Below are positions 51,216 through 60,951 of a DNA stretch of 64,000 bases, one piece after another. Source of the stretch: Mesostigma viride (taxonomy: Eukaryota; Streptophyta; Mesostigmatophyceae; Mesostigmatales; Mesostigmataceae). The translations under genes and the position numbers were made by a program. The notes under the pieces are model-generated. The model made no database searches and was not told the origin of the DNA. It saw only the letters and a program-made list of their open reading frames with translations. The DNA lies in contig RPFO01000702.1 in assembly GCA_009746045.1 (NCBI GenBank), forward strand, positions 810,001 to 874,000, written 5' to 3'. Positions within the stretch are counted from its first letter, which is position 1; the number at the start of each line of letters is the position of its first letter.

Positions 51216-53657
51216 GTGTCATTTATTAAGAAAAAATTAGATAAAGGCCTTTATAACGCTTTATCAGAGGACTTCGTACCTATTGCATGCCATTATGATA
51301 AGAATACTTTACTTACTAAAAACGGTGAATTACTACAGATTTTTCAGATTAATGGTATTAATTCAGAAAAAATTAGCAAGAAGCTCTCGAATCTTCGAGT
51401 AGTTGTAAGAAGTGCTATTAGTAATAATGTTGAAGGAGACCAGCTAGCTTTCTGGATTCATACAATAAGGCGTAAAGCAAATCTTGATGATACCCTGCCG
51501 TACAATAATGTGTTTTCAGCAAATATTCACGAGATATGGAAAAACAAAAATTATTGGCATGATAAGTTTGTTAACTGTTTATATATTACGGTTCTTCACG
51601 ATGCACCAGAGCTAAAACTGAAGAATTTTAACTCCCTTGTTAATTCACTTTCAGCAAGTAGAATTGCAGATTTTGAGATTAATTATTTTGCTAAAGCAGT
51701 TAAAACCTTGAGTGCAACTGTTGATAAGCTAATATTGGATCTGGAAGAATATGGGGCTGAAAAACTGGGTATTAGAATAGAAGAGGAACGATGCTATTCT
51801 GATTTGATGTTTTTATACAGAAGAATTATGCAACTTAATGAAGAGCAGTGTGTATTGCCGGTTACTGATATTTCAATTGCTCTTTCTTCTCATCAATACG
51901 CAGTCGGTAATGATATGATAGAGGTAATAGGCGATAACGGCAAAAAATTTGCGGCTTTGTTATCGATAAAAGAATATCAAGAGGTATCTTCCGATGCTTT
52001 AGATAAATTTTTGCAGATACCTGTTGAAATGGTTGCAACTGAAGTTTTTTATTTTGTTGATAAAAGTAAGGTGATTCCGTTATTTGCGGATCAAGCTTAT
52101 ATAGCCGATATTAGCGGTGATGCTGAGCTAAAATCTCTCAGTGGTTTAGACAAAATTTTAAAAGAGACTGATGATAAAAATTATTTTTGCCATCAACAAA
52201 TATCTTGTATGATAATCGGTGATGATGCTAAAGAACTTAACAAACAAGTTAAGCAAGCTTCTGATACATTAGCAAAAATTGGGATAGTGCATGTAAGAGA
52301 AGATATTAATTTAGAAAAAACTTTTTGGGCGCAATTACCTGGAAATTTTGCTTTTCTTTCCAGAATGTCACCGACAATTTTAGACAATACCGCAGCACTT
52401 GCTTCTCTCCATAATTTTCCTACCGGTAATCAATATAATCCATGGGGTAGGGCTGTAACGTTACTTAGGACTGAGAGAGGAACTCCATATTTTATGAACT
52501 TTCATGATACAGAAGGGAATAGCAACACTTGCATCTTTGGGGTGGAAAAGTCGGGGCGAACAACTTTACTTAATTTTTTACTCTCAGAAGCTGATAAATA
52601 TAAACCAACTATAATACATATAGTTGATGATTCCGATTCTAGCCTTTATATAAAGGCTAGAGGGGGCGTATGGATTCAGCAGGAGAAAAATTTGTTTAAT
52701 CCTTTATATTTAGAAGATAATGAAAAAAATCGAGCTTTTTGTTTTATATTTTTTACAATCTTGGCAAAACACCATTTTGACCCTCTAAAAGAGCCGGAAT
52801 TAACTTTGCTAAAGGCCGTTAGTGAGAAGGTTTTTGTAATCCCACAAGAAGAACGAAAATTATCTGCAGTAATTGAAGCCATCGACGATTCGGAAAGTGG
52901 CCAAATTTTAAAGAAGCGTTTAAAAGAATATATGGCAGGTGGTTTATATTATGAAGTTTTTGAATCGCAAGAAGAAATCACAATTAACCCTGGAGGAATA
53001 TTAGTAATTAATGTTCAACAATTTGATGATGTGGAATATAAAAAGAAATATTTCCCAAAAGAGGTTAAATTTGTAGCAGAATTTGAATATGGGTTAAATA
53101 CGATGCGCAGTGTTAAAGCTGCTATCATATACTTTATGCAAAATTTGTTAGGAAAAATTGGTGCTGGTCCGAAAATCTTTGCGATTGATAATATGGCAGC
53201 AATATTTAATTTAAGGTGCTATTCTTCAATTCTTTCTGATATCTCACAAAACATTGCTTCTGCTAATGGCGTTTTTGTTAATACGGTAAATATACGTATA
53301 TTAGAGGATGTACATAAGGATGTACATGAATTAGATTGGTTAAATCTAATGGGGACTCAGATAATAATACCCCCTGAATTTAAAATACCTAATCTGGAAA
53401 GTATGCTCAAATTGAACCCTGTGGAAGCAAAAAAACTAGCATTGTTAACCATTAACAATAGGATGTTTTTGATAAAACAGGATGGTAGGATAATTGCAGC
53501 TGAACTTAGTATTGGTGGTTTGCAAGGGATGACAAGGTTTTTATCCTCAGGAAAATTGGAAATAGAAGCGTACGAAAAAATTATAAAACAATATCCTAGT
53601 AACCAGCCGGAAGATTGGGTAGGGCCGCTCTATGACGAATTAAATAATATTACATAA
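51216..53657 (+). CDS. virB4: VirB4-family T4SS protein with degenerate ATPase motifs (VirB4-II/RvhB4-II-like)
   Basis: An 813-residue protein collinear with VirB4. It starts at a GTG (51216) behind AAGGA and contains the N-terminal CagE/VirB4 domain (about 1-410) and a RecA-like C-terminal domain. Walker A is GVEKSGRTT (442-450), so the invariant Lys is Arg448. Walker B IFAIDNMAAIF has Asp658 but Asn659 where Glu is required. These changes argue against normal ATP hydrolysis. Rickettsiales are reported to keep two VirB4 copies, one of them degenerate, and this looks like that second copy. The next gene starts nine bases downstream, so the pair is coupled. No virB3 is adjacent. Confidence 0.9.
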   Translation: MSFIKKKLDKGLYNALSEDFVPIACHYDKNTLLTKNGELLQIFQINGINSEKISKKLSNLRVVVRSAISNNVEGDQLAFWIHTIRRKANLDDTLPYNNVFSANIHEIWKNKNYWHDKFVNCLYITVLHDAPELKLKNFNSLVNSLSASRIADFEINYFAKAVKTLSATVDKLILDLEEYGAEKLGIRIEEERCYSDLMFLYRRIMQLNEEQCVLPVTDISIALSSHQYAVGNDMIEVIGDNGKKFAALLSIKEYQEVSSDALDKFLQIPVEMVATEVFYFVDKSKVIPLFADQAYIADISGDAELKSLSGLDKILKETDDKNYFCHQQISCMIIGDDAKELNKQVKQASDTLAKIGIVHVREDINLEKTFWAQLPGNFAFLSRMSPTILDNTAALASLHNFPTGNQYNPWGRAVTLLRTERGTPYFMNFHDTEGNSNTCIFGVEKSGRTTLLNFLLSEADKYKPTIIHIVDDSDSSLYIKARGGVWIQQEKNLFNPLYLEDNEKNRAFCFIFFTILAKHHFDPLKEPELTLLKAVSEKVFVIPQEERKLSAVIEAIDDSESGQILKKRLKEYMAGGLYYEVFESQEEITINPGGILVINVQQFDDVEYKKKYFPKEVKFVAEFEYGLNTMRSVKAAIIYFMQNLLGKIGAGPKIFAIDNMAAIFNLRCYSSILSDISQNIASANGVFVNTVNIRILEDVHKDVHELDWLNLMGTQIIIPPEFKIPNLESMLKLNPVEAKKLALLTINNRMFLIKQDGRIIAAELSIGGLQGMTRFLSSGKLEIEAYEKIIKQYPSNQPEDWVGPLYDELNNIT

Positions 53658-53666
53658 GGTGGTGTA

Positions 53667-56600
53667 GTGATAAAAAAATCTATTTTAATTATTTTATTAC
53701 TAATGACTAACCCTATTACTACGGCTAATGCAGGATTTTGGGATGCCGTAGGAGCTTGTTTTACAGATCCTTGTAATTGCGGTGATAGCGATAAGACAAG
53801 AAGGGAATATTGGGACAACAGGGTTTCTCAGCCCTACAGAAGTGTTGACAGAGATAGCCTTTGCCCTCCCTGGAATAAAGAATCTGGAAGAGATGACCAC
53901 ACATGTTTGATTAAGGCAGGTTATCCTGGTTCTTGGATAGGTTATTATGAGAATTTATGCGGCGAAGAGACGCCTGACAGCATTTATATGAACCCCAAAA
54001 TAAGGGTAAGGGGCCAACAATGTAATGCTCTGGCTTGTTGGACAACAGACAATACCCTGAATTGGGATGGTCAGTGTGTAACCCTAGCTAGCGGATATGG
54101 GATACCTTTGCTTAGAATGTGTGCTAGAGTTGCTATTCCTGCCGGTTTATCACCTAATTTCCCTGAGGATCCAGGATATACTGCAGGCGTGCATCTAGAT
54201 TTTGAAGGGAAAACAGTTCCTGATGATATAGTAATCGGGTATGACGGCTTACCGGTTACACTTTCTCCCCCTAAGCTGTGCTTATATAAAGATCCGGCTT
54301 TCTTAAGCTTTAAAGATGGTTTTGACCTTATGGATCTAGATCCAAATAAACAATCCTCTCATAAAACAGCTACGTTACATCCGGTAATAAAAGTACTTCT
54401 GTTTTTTCTAGATATGGCCGTTCAGGTCGCCCAGACTCCTGGTCAATTACTCGGTGCTTTAGTTGACATGCTTTTTGGTAAAGGTGATGATGGGCAAACG
54501 ACTTTTTCTTCTGTGATGAAAGATCTACTAGGGTATGTGGGTTGGCTAATCGAGACAATAGGTAATGCAATAGGCTCTATTTTAAAGGCAATTGGTCAAA
54601 TAAATAGGGCAGTTGATAGCACCGTATATGGGTGCGTAAATATCCCGATGGGGCCATATCCGCCGCCGTTTTGTCCGACAGTACAGTCCCCTTTTCAAAC
54701 AGCCTATATCCAAAAAATATGTTCTAGGGATTCAGGGGGTAATTTGTTGCCGTCTCTTCGAAATGAGCCGTGTGTAGTATCAGCTTTAGAGAATAATTTT
54801 GTTAGAAACTCTCTAAGGATTACTTATGAAAATTTTGTTCCGTTATGTCCAAACAATGTAACTACTGATATTAATAATGATAAATGTGCGGTTATAGAAC
54901 ATTCAGGCACTTTTCCTACCGCAAGCGATTTACATGCGGCTACTGCTAAAACTGATATTCTACCAAAATGTAGTGGTGGGAATACTCCTTGTGTGAGAAC
55001 TGCGTTACCTGTGCCAAACACTTGTGTTGGGACTAATTGTAATAAAATTGGCTTCCGCATAGTATATGGTTTAAGAATGGGGTCTACTTCTTCTCCGCAA
55101 TCTTATTTTATGAATGATCTTGCTGACTGTCCTAGTAGTGCGTCTTCTTGCCAAGAGATTTGGGGAATCAATACCTCAGAATTAGCTGATGTTTCTGTTA
55201 CTTTTCCCCGTATCCAAACTAGCTCTGATATGTCTTCTGTTGTCTCTGATACTGTTACTCTTAAGGATAAAAATGGCAGATCAGCGAGCTATACTGCTTC
55301 TATTTCTCGAGTATCGGCATTTGATCCAGTATTTAAGTTTGCTCAGAACCCTAAACAAATCTGTGTAAGGGGTGGAAATATATTGATCGGTTGTGAAAAT
55401 AGAGCACCATTCATAAAACCAGAGGTTTATGATTGTACGAGTCCGGCAAATGTCGATATTCCATGTACAAGTACCTATTATACACCTACTTTCGTGGCAA
55501 AGGCTGTTTCTGGTACTGATTCAACCAGTGCCATAGTTCAACCAAAGACGGTTTATAATCCTACCAACCTACAAAGCTCGGTAAATTTAGCAGGATATAA
55601 CTTTGATTCTTTTGTTACTGACACTACCTTAGCTACAACTCCGTTTTCTGGATCTTATTCTCCGAATCCAGGAAGCTTATACGGTACTTATTTGAATAAT
55701 ATTTTTCCTGTTAATAGTAATGGATCAGTAAATACGAACGCTATTTATTTATATGGGCTAGAATATATTAATAATCAATATTATGTAGGTGGTAAACGTG
55801 CATGTCTTAAAAATCGTGATCTTGATAAATGCCCAAAAAATGAAACACTTTGCGTTTTAACAAATCTTGTCAATAGGGATACTGTCAATTGCGAGAATTT
55901 TATCGCTAAATTATCGGCATATCCGGGTATGATACGCTGTGGAACTACTCCGCAAGTTACAGGTTGCACTAATAATGTTGATAATAGTTTAGGTAATGGA
56001 GTTTCTATATATTTATGCGGTTCTGGTGCTTACTGTTATACAAGCCCAATAAATGCAGATTTATGCCAAATATCTAATAGAAGTAGTGATCGTCACCTAC
56101 CAGAGCCTAGTTTAGAGGAAACGCTGGCGGATAGCCAGTATTATCATTTTGATTCCGATGTAACTGATTCTGGGGCATATTCTGTTAATTGTACTCCTGT
56201 AAATGATGTGGTAAATTGCCAGAATTTTCTCACCAAATTAGCTTCTTATCCTGGTACGGCAAGGTGTACTACCGAGCAAACTAGTAGGTGTACCTCTATC
56301 GTAGATAGCGTGCCAGCTATTTCTGGAGGTACTGGAGTTACTATTCGTTCATGTAATTCCGGTATTTATTGCTATACAAGCCCAACTGGTGCAGATTTAT
56401 GCCAAGCAACAGAATGCTCAAGTACCACAGATACTGCTCTTTTTGGTTACAACTATGATAAGAGTAAGTACGCAATAAGGGATAAGACTTCATATGAAAT
56501 GAGTTTATGTACTGATATCCCGCAACCGAAATGTCCTGCGACCAGTAATTATAGTAGCCAGGAAGATGGCTATGCTGCCTGGCCAGAAACAACAGTTGGA

Positions 56601-57323
56601 CAAATGGCAACCGGTAGCTGTGCTACTGGTTGGATTGAAGTAGCTCCATTGCAGCGTTGGTGCGTGCCAAGCGTGACTGATCCGGATAAAGACCCTAGTG
56701 GTACTAATAGGACATTTATTTTTTCACGTTTATATACCAAAGATAGCTCAGGTAATAGAGTATATAGTAATGTTAAGTGTAAGGCTTACCAAATTAATCT
56801 GTTAAGCCGAACTGACACTTTCCCTGCGAATTACACACGAAGTACTACCAGTAATTCAAGTAATTATTCCGGTAATGTAACGCTGGGTTTGTATGATTAT
56901 ACCGGAACAAATGTCATATCTGCCGGTACTTATACTTCTACACTAACTTTTAACGTCCCAGATAGCGTCAGTAATATTGATTATTTCAAAATTACATCCA
57001 TGGCCAACGATGATTTTGCTTTAGTAAAAGTAAATAATACAGCTGTTTATAGTTCGCCGTCTACTAGCCAGAATTGCGGTAATGGTAATATCTCAATAGG
57101 AAATTTTACGGCATTATCTTATAATTCTAATGGAACGGCAACTTTGACAAAATCTACTGGAGGAACAGTGAATTTAGGTGATACGTGTACTTGGAACAGA
57201 TCGAGTAATATTGATCTTAAACCATATTTAGTGCAAGGTAATAATACAATAACGATAACTCTAGTTGTAATCGGTGGTGGTGGTATGCACTATTCGATAG
57301 ATTATAAAATGAAAACGCCATAA
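53667..57323 (+). CDS. Large Cys-rich exported protein, VirB6-like in its N-terminal part
   Basis: A 1218-residue protein starting at a GTG behind AAGGTGG. A signal peptide (KKSILIILLLMTNPITTANAG) is followed by a Cys-rich segment (ACFTDPCNCGD, CNALACW). A hydrophobic stretch (about 235-310) then leads to the segment VYGCVNIPMGPYPPPFCP, which resembles rickettsial VirB6 proteins, yet the multi-helix TrbL/VirB6 core is missing. The rest is predicted extracytoplasmic and beta-rich with dozens of Cys. It carries two copies of a 64-residue module (about 741-804 and 850-914) and a terminal 160-residue beta-sandwich-like part (DLKPYLVQGNNTITITLVVIG) similar in look to galactose-binding or PA14-like folds. 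It is coupled to the VirB4-like gene, so probably a T4SS-associated surface component. Confidence 0.72.
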   Translation: MIKKSILIILLLMTNPITTANAGFWDAVGACFTDPCNCGDSDKTRREYWDNRVSQPYRSVDRDSLCPPWNKESGRDDHTCLIKAGYPGSWIGYYENLCGEETPDSIYMNPKIRVRGQQCNALACWTTDNTLNWDGQCVTLASGYGIPLLRMCARVAIPAGLSPNFPEDPGYTAGVHLDFEGKTVPDDIVIGYDGLPVTLSPPKLCLYKDPAFLSFKDGFDLMDLDPNKQSSHKTATLHPVIKVLLFFLDMAVQVAQTPGQLLGALVDMLFGKGDDGQTTFSSVMKDLLGYVGWLIETIGNAIGSILKAIGQINRAVDSTVYGCVNIPMGPYPPPFCPTVQSPFQTAYIQKICSRDSGGNLLPSLRNEPCVVSALENNFVRNSLRITYENFVPLCPNNVTTDINNDKCAVIEHSGTFPTASDLHAATAKTDILPKCSGGNTPCVRTALPVPNTCVGTNCNKIGFRIVYGLRMGSTSSPQSYFMNDLADCPSSASSCQEIWGINTSELADVSVTFPRIQTSSDMSSVVSDTVTLKDKNGRSASYTASISRVSAFDPVFKFAQNPKQICVRGGNILIGCENRAPFIKPEVYDCTSPANVDIPCTSTYYTPTFVAKAVSGTDSTSAIVQPKTVYNPTNLQSSVNLAGYNFDSFVTDTTLATTPFSGSYSPNPGSLYGTYLNNIFPVNSNGSVNTNAIYLYGLEYINNQYYVGGKRACLKNRDLDKCPKNETLCVLTNLVNRDTVNCENFIAKLSAYPGMIRCGTTPQVTGCTNNVDNSLGNGVSIYLCGSGAYCYTSPINADLCQISNRSSDRHLPEPSLEETLADSQYYHFDSDVTDSGAYSVNCTPVNDVVNCQNFLTKLASYPGTARCTTEQTSRCTSIVDSVPAISGGTGVTIRSCNSGIYCYTSPTGADLCQATECSSTTDTALFGYNYDKSKYAIRDKTSYEMSLCTDIPQPKCPATSNYSSQEDGYAAWPETTVGQMATGSCATGWIEVAPLQRWCVPSVTDPDKDPSGTNRTFIFSRLYTKDSSGNRVYSNVKCKAYQINLLSRTDTFPANYTRSTTSNSSNYSGNVTLGLYDYTGTNVISAGTYTSTLTFNVPDSVSNIDYFKITSMANDDFALVKVNNTAVYSSPSTSQNCGNGNISIGNFTALSYNSNGTATLTKSTGGTVNLGDTCTWNRSSNIDLKPYLVQGNNTITITLVVIGGGGMHYSIDYKMKTP
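55887..56408 (+). repeat. Internal duplication of a Cys-rich 64-residue module
   Basis: Two copies within the large exported protein, at 55887-56078 and 56214-56408. Both begin with NC(E/Q)NF, contain KL(S/A)(A/S)YPG, a Cys-Thr run, and end with YCYTSP..ADLCQ. DNA identity is also visible at the copy ends (TATACAAGCCCAA and GCAGATTTATGCCA in both), so the duplication is fairly recent or under conversion. Confidence 0.8.
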
Positions 57324-57441
57324 TTTACATTACCCTCTTAATTAATAGAATGTATAAAATTCCTGTTTTATTTTTATGATAAGTTGATATATTGTATATA
57401 AATCAACTATTGGTTGTGCAATTTAAAATAAGCTTACAAAC

Positions 57442-60282
57442 ATGACATTTGAACTAGATTCATTAATTATTATTGGGTTTTTGGTAGCTAATTTGTTCCT
57501 GGGTTTATCTTCTAGCCGTGGTATTACGAGTATAAAAGAATACGCCGTAGGTCACAGAAATTTTAGCACGGCAACCATAGTTGCTACCATAGTTGCTACT
57601 TGGGTGAGCGGAGAATTTTTTTATACTATTATTGCAGAATCTTATAGCAAGGGATTATATTTTATCTGGGTCGTAGCAATTAGTGACCCTTTATGTTTAT
57701 TACTGATTGGTTTATTCTTTGCCCCAAGGATGGCAGAGTTTTTAGGTAAACTCTCCATAGCAGAAGCTATGGGAGAGTTATTTGGTGAGAAAGTTAGAAT
57801 AATTACGGCAATATCCAGTTTTATAGGGGTTAGCGGGATTATTGCTATTCAGTTAAAAATTTCTGCTTTAGTTTTTGAATATGTGGGTATCCCTAATATT
57901 TACGGCATATTAATAGCAGGTGTTATCGTAACCATTTATTCTTCTTTAGGCGGCATAAAATCCGTTACTTTTACCGATATAATTCAGTTTATTACTTTTT
58001 GTGCAGTAATACCGATAGTAGCATATATTTTGCTAAACAGTGTTAATAATACTAGCGCAATAACAGATACTTTACTAAATAATCCTTTATTTGATTATAA
58101 GAAAGTATTTGATTTTTCTAATAGCAGTAACTTACATTATTTATTGCTGTTTGCTTGGAGTGCGATTCCTGCATTTAACCCTGCTTTTTTCCAAAGAGTA
58201 TCAATGGCTAAGGATGTAAGCCAAGTAAGAAAATCGTTTTGTATATCATCTGTAACCTGTTTTATACTCGTACTATTAGTATGTTGGATTGCAATATTGA
58301 TGCTAGCTAATCATCCAAATGCAGATGCAAATAATGTAATAAACACCCTTATTTCTGATATTGATTTTATACCTGGTCTAAAAGGTTTACTTCTTTCAGG
58401 AATTATGGCAATGATTCTCTCTACTATTGATTCTTATATTAACTCTACAGCGGTAATAGTTGTTAACGATTTTTGTAAGCCTCTAGGTATTAAATTATTT
58501 GATAATCGATTATTATTTACTAGGATCATCTCTATGATTATAGGTGCTTCCTCTATTATTATGTGCATTATGAATAATGGGACAGCACTAGAACTATTCC
58601 TTTTTGCATCTTCCTTTTACATGCCTGTAGTAAGCGTACCATTTATCATGGCAGTTCTTGGATTTAGAAGTAGTGGGAAATCAGTTATAATCGGAATGAC
58701 AGCAGGTTTGTCAACAGTTTTAATATGGGATTATGTGTTAAAAATTAAAGTTGGAAATTCTGTTCCTGCTGGCATGTTAGTAAATCTGATAGTATTAATG
58801 GGAAGTCATTATTTGTTAAAACAGCCTGGAGGCTGGATTGGGATTAAGGATGAGAGCGGGCTAATTCAGGTTCGCAAAGAAAGGAGAAGAAGATTACGGC
58901 AGTTATGGTCAGATATTAAGTCCTTTAACCTGATAGAGGTTTATAAGAATAATTATCCTCAAGGTGATGGGTTAATTTCTATACTCGGCTTTTATGTGAT
59001 GCTTTCTGTATTTGCTACCACGAATTTATTACCTGAAGAATATAGACTTCAGCACCTAGATATACTTGATGTCCTTTATCCGATAGCTGTTAGCAGTTCA
59101 GCAATTTTAATTAGCTATCCATTATGGCTTTGGAACTGGAAAGAAAGCAGATTCGTAGGAGTATTCTGGAATCTGATTATGTTCTGGGTATTAATCTGCT
59201 TTACCTTTTTAACGGTGTTAGTTGGTGGATTTTCTGAAGTACAGCTAATGGTGTTTATGATGAATGTTGTTATCATTTCCTCTTTAGGTAAATGGCAATG
59301 GTCGTTATTTAATTTTGTATCGGGGATTGTCTTGGTTACTGTGTTTTATAATAATTATTACCCGGGCAATTTAGATAATGTTGAGTTCGCCTCATCGCAA
59401 TTCAAGATATTTTATTTACTGTTATTACTTATTAGCACCTTAATTCTTTTCCTGAAACCAAAACAGGAGCATCAGGAGCTAACTGAAGAAAAGAACGAGC
59501 ATCTAAGAGGCCGGATAAACATGTACAAGGAGCAGACCAGGGAAGCAGAAGCATTAAAAGGCCGTTTTATTCGCAATATAACGCATGAATATCACGCTCC
59601 GATGACGGGGATATCGAGCATGGCTCAGGTACTGGTTCAGGATTATGATAAGTTAAATGATGAGCAGCGAAAAGTAGCAGCTAAAACGATATTAGATAGC
59701 TCGCTTCGTCTTGAGGTATTTGATTCGAATATATCAAGCCTCTCAAAATTAAATAAACCAAGTTATGACTTAAAACTAGCAGAGACGGATTTTAGCCAGC
59801 TAGTAGAGGATAGGGTTGCACTTTGCCGCAAGCTATATGAGAATGAGGAAGAAAGTACTATTCACTGGCGAGAAGGACCGGAGAAAAGAACACGAAACTG
59901 GCAGCTGGATATTGAAGAGGGGATCATCTTAAATATTGATAAATACTACCTAAGCCAGGCGATAGATAATCTGATCATCAATAGTATCAATTATGCCAAA
60001 AGCGGAACTATTGCAATTAGCATCAAACGGGATAATGATAATGAAAAGATAATCTTTAGCATTAGTGACGAGGGAATAGGGATACCACCAAGTGAATTAG
60101 ACGAAGTATTTGAAGAATTTACGGTAAGTTCTAGAACCCAAAGTTTTGCCGGCGGAAGAGGAGTAGGCCTTGCGGTGTGCAAAAAGGTTATTGAAGTACA
60201 CTGCGGGAATATCAAGGCCGAAAGTAAAAGAATGGGTACTACAATCAGCTTTACCTTACCAAAAGTAATTAAAAGCCGCTAA
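57442..60282 (+). CDS. Sodium/solute symporter-histidine kinase fusion (PutP/CbrA type)
   Basis: A 946-residue membrane protein. The first about 440 residues are a sodium:solute symporter (SSS/PutP) of 12-13 helices, for example YAVGHRNFSTATIVATIVATWVSGEFF and SSLGGIKSVTFTDIIQF. About six more helices follow (500-680). The kinase part has a dimerisation helix with His715 in ITHEYHAPMTG, where the usual HExRTPL reads HEYHAPM. The ATPase has N box NLIINSINYA, G1 with Asp876 (DEGIGIPPSE), and G2 GGRGVGLAVCK. Family members couple transport or sensing of a solute such as proline or histidine to phosphorylation of a regulator. No partner regulator lies beside it. The codon-level reading frame is intact. 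Confidence 0.93.
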   Translation: MTFELDSLIIIGFLVANLFLGLSSSRGITSIKEYAVGHRNFSTATIVATIVATWVSGEFFYTIIAESYSKGLYFIWVVAISDPLCLLLIGLFFAPRMAEFLGKLSIAEAMGELFGEKVRIITAISSFIGVSGIIAIQLKISALVFEYVGIPNIYGILIAGVIVTIYSSLGGIKSVTFTDIIQFITFCAVIPIVAYILLNSVNNTSAITDTLLNNPLFDYKKVFDFSNSSNLHYLLLFAWSAIPAFNPAFFQRVSMAKDVSQVRKSFCISSVTCFILVLLVCWIAILMLANHPNADANNVINTLISDIDFIPGLKGLLLSGIMAMILSTIDSYINSTAVIVVNDFCKPLGIKLFDNRLLFTRIISMIIGASSIIMCIMNNGTALELFLFASSFYMPVVSVPFIMAVLGFRSSGKSVIIGMTAGLSTVLIWDYVLKIKVGNSVPAGMLVNLIVLMGSHYLLKQPGGWIGIKDESGLIQVRKERRRRLRQLWSDIKSFNLIEVYKNNYPQGDGLISILGFYVMLSVFATTNLLPEEYRLQHLDILDVLYPIAVSSSAILISYPLWLWNWKESRFVGVFWNLIMFWVLICFTFLTVLVGGFSEVQLMVFMMNVVIISSLGKWQWSLFNFVSGIVLVTVFYNNYYPGNLDNVEFASSQFKIFYLLLLLISTLILFLKPKQEHQELTEEKNEHLRGRINMYKEQTREAEALKGRFIRNITHEYHAPMTGISSMAQVLVQDYDKLNDEQRKVAAKTILDSSLRLEVFDSNISSLSKLNKPSYDLKLAETDFSQLVEDRVALCRKLYENEEESTIHWREGPEKRTRNWQLDIEEGIILNIDKYYLSQAIDNLIINSINYAKSGTIAISIKRDNDNEKIIFSISDEGIGIPPSELDEVFEEFTVSSRTQSFAGGRGVGLAVCKKVIEVHCGNIKAESKRMGTTISFTLPKVIKSR

Positions 60283-60496
60283 AGAGGAGTTTAGCTATTA
60301 AGTATCAAAACTATTTAAAAGTGAATTTGGAAGTCCAGAAATTTTGATCAGCTTTTTGCAAAGCGGCCGATAGTTAATAACCTCAAGGATAGTGAAGTTT
60401 AGGAAAGTTTTTGATAGAAAATTTTATTATCAAATGTCGCTTACTAATGCAAAACAGTTCTTATAACGGAATTTTATACATTTATAATATTTCTAT

Positions 60497-60525
60497 TTGA
60501 CAGATGTAATCTTAAATTTTAAGAT
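60497..60525 (+). promoter_or_regulatory. Promoter of rnpB
   Basis: A perfect TTGACA (60497-60502), a 17-base spacer and TAAGAT (60520-60525). The predicted start at about 60532 agrees with the rnpB 5' end set by the P1 helix. A 23-base palindrome (60506-60528) covers the spacer and -10. Confidence 0.75.
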
Positions 60526-60534
60526 TACTTGCTG

Positions 60535-60913
60535 TGATGGTCGCGCAGTTGCGTCAAGTTTTTGACGAGGAAAGTCTGGACTCCATACAGACATGATGCT
60601 GGATAATCTCCAGCGGAGCATTGTTAAGGATGTTTTAGGGAAAGTGCAGCAGAAAGATACCGCCATTAATTTGGTAAGGGTGAAATGGTGCGGTAAGAGC
60701 GCACCGGGTTTCTTGGTGACAAGAGCCGCTTGGCAAACCCCATCAGGAGCAAAATCAAATAGGTGTAATCGAACTTGAAATTTTATTTTAAGTTCCTAGT
60801 TGTCTGTAACTAGATATTATACGGGTAGGTTGCTTGAGGTAAATGGTAACATTTATCCTAGATAAATAACTGCGGTAGCTTTGGCTATACAGAATCCGGC
60901 TTATAGACCATCA
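60535..60913 (+). ncRNA. rnpB: RNase P RNA (bacterial type A)
   Basis: The catalytic RNA that trims tRNA 5' leaders. The universally conserved core GAGGAAAGTCTGGACTCC is at 60567-60584, and the distal P4 strand ACAGAATCCGGCTTAT at 60889-60904. P1 is formed by TGATGGTC (60535-60542) with GACCATCA (60906-60913), which sets both ends. The internal GTGAAATGGTGCGGTAAGAGCGCACC segment (J11/12-P12 region) is also recognisable. A good promoter lies directly upstream. A 61-codon frame inside it is fortuitous. Confidence 0.96.
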
Positions 60914-60951
60914 TTGTCTTTCTTGTGACTATATCATTTAATTAAAGAGAA

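Noticed and set aside
60593-60778. A 61-codon plus-strand frame
   Set aside because: It lies wholly within the RNase P RNA gene, whose conserved core and P1 pairing explain the sequence.
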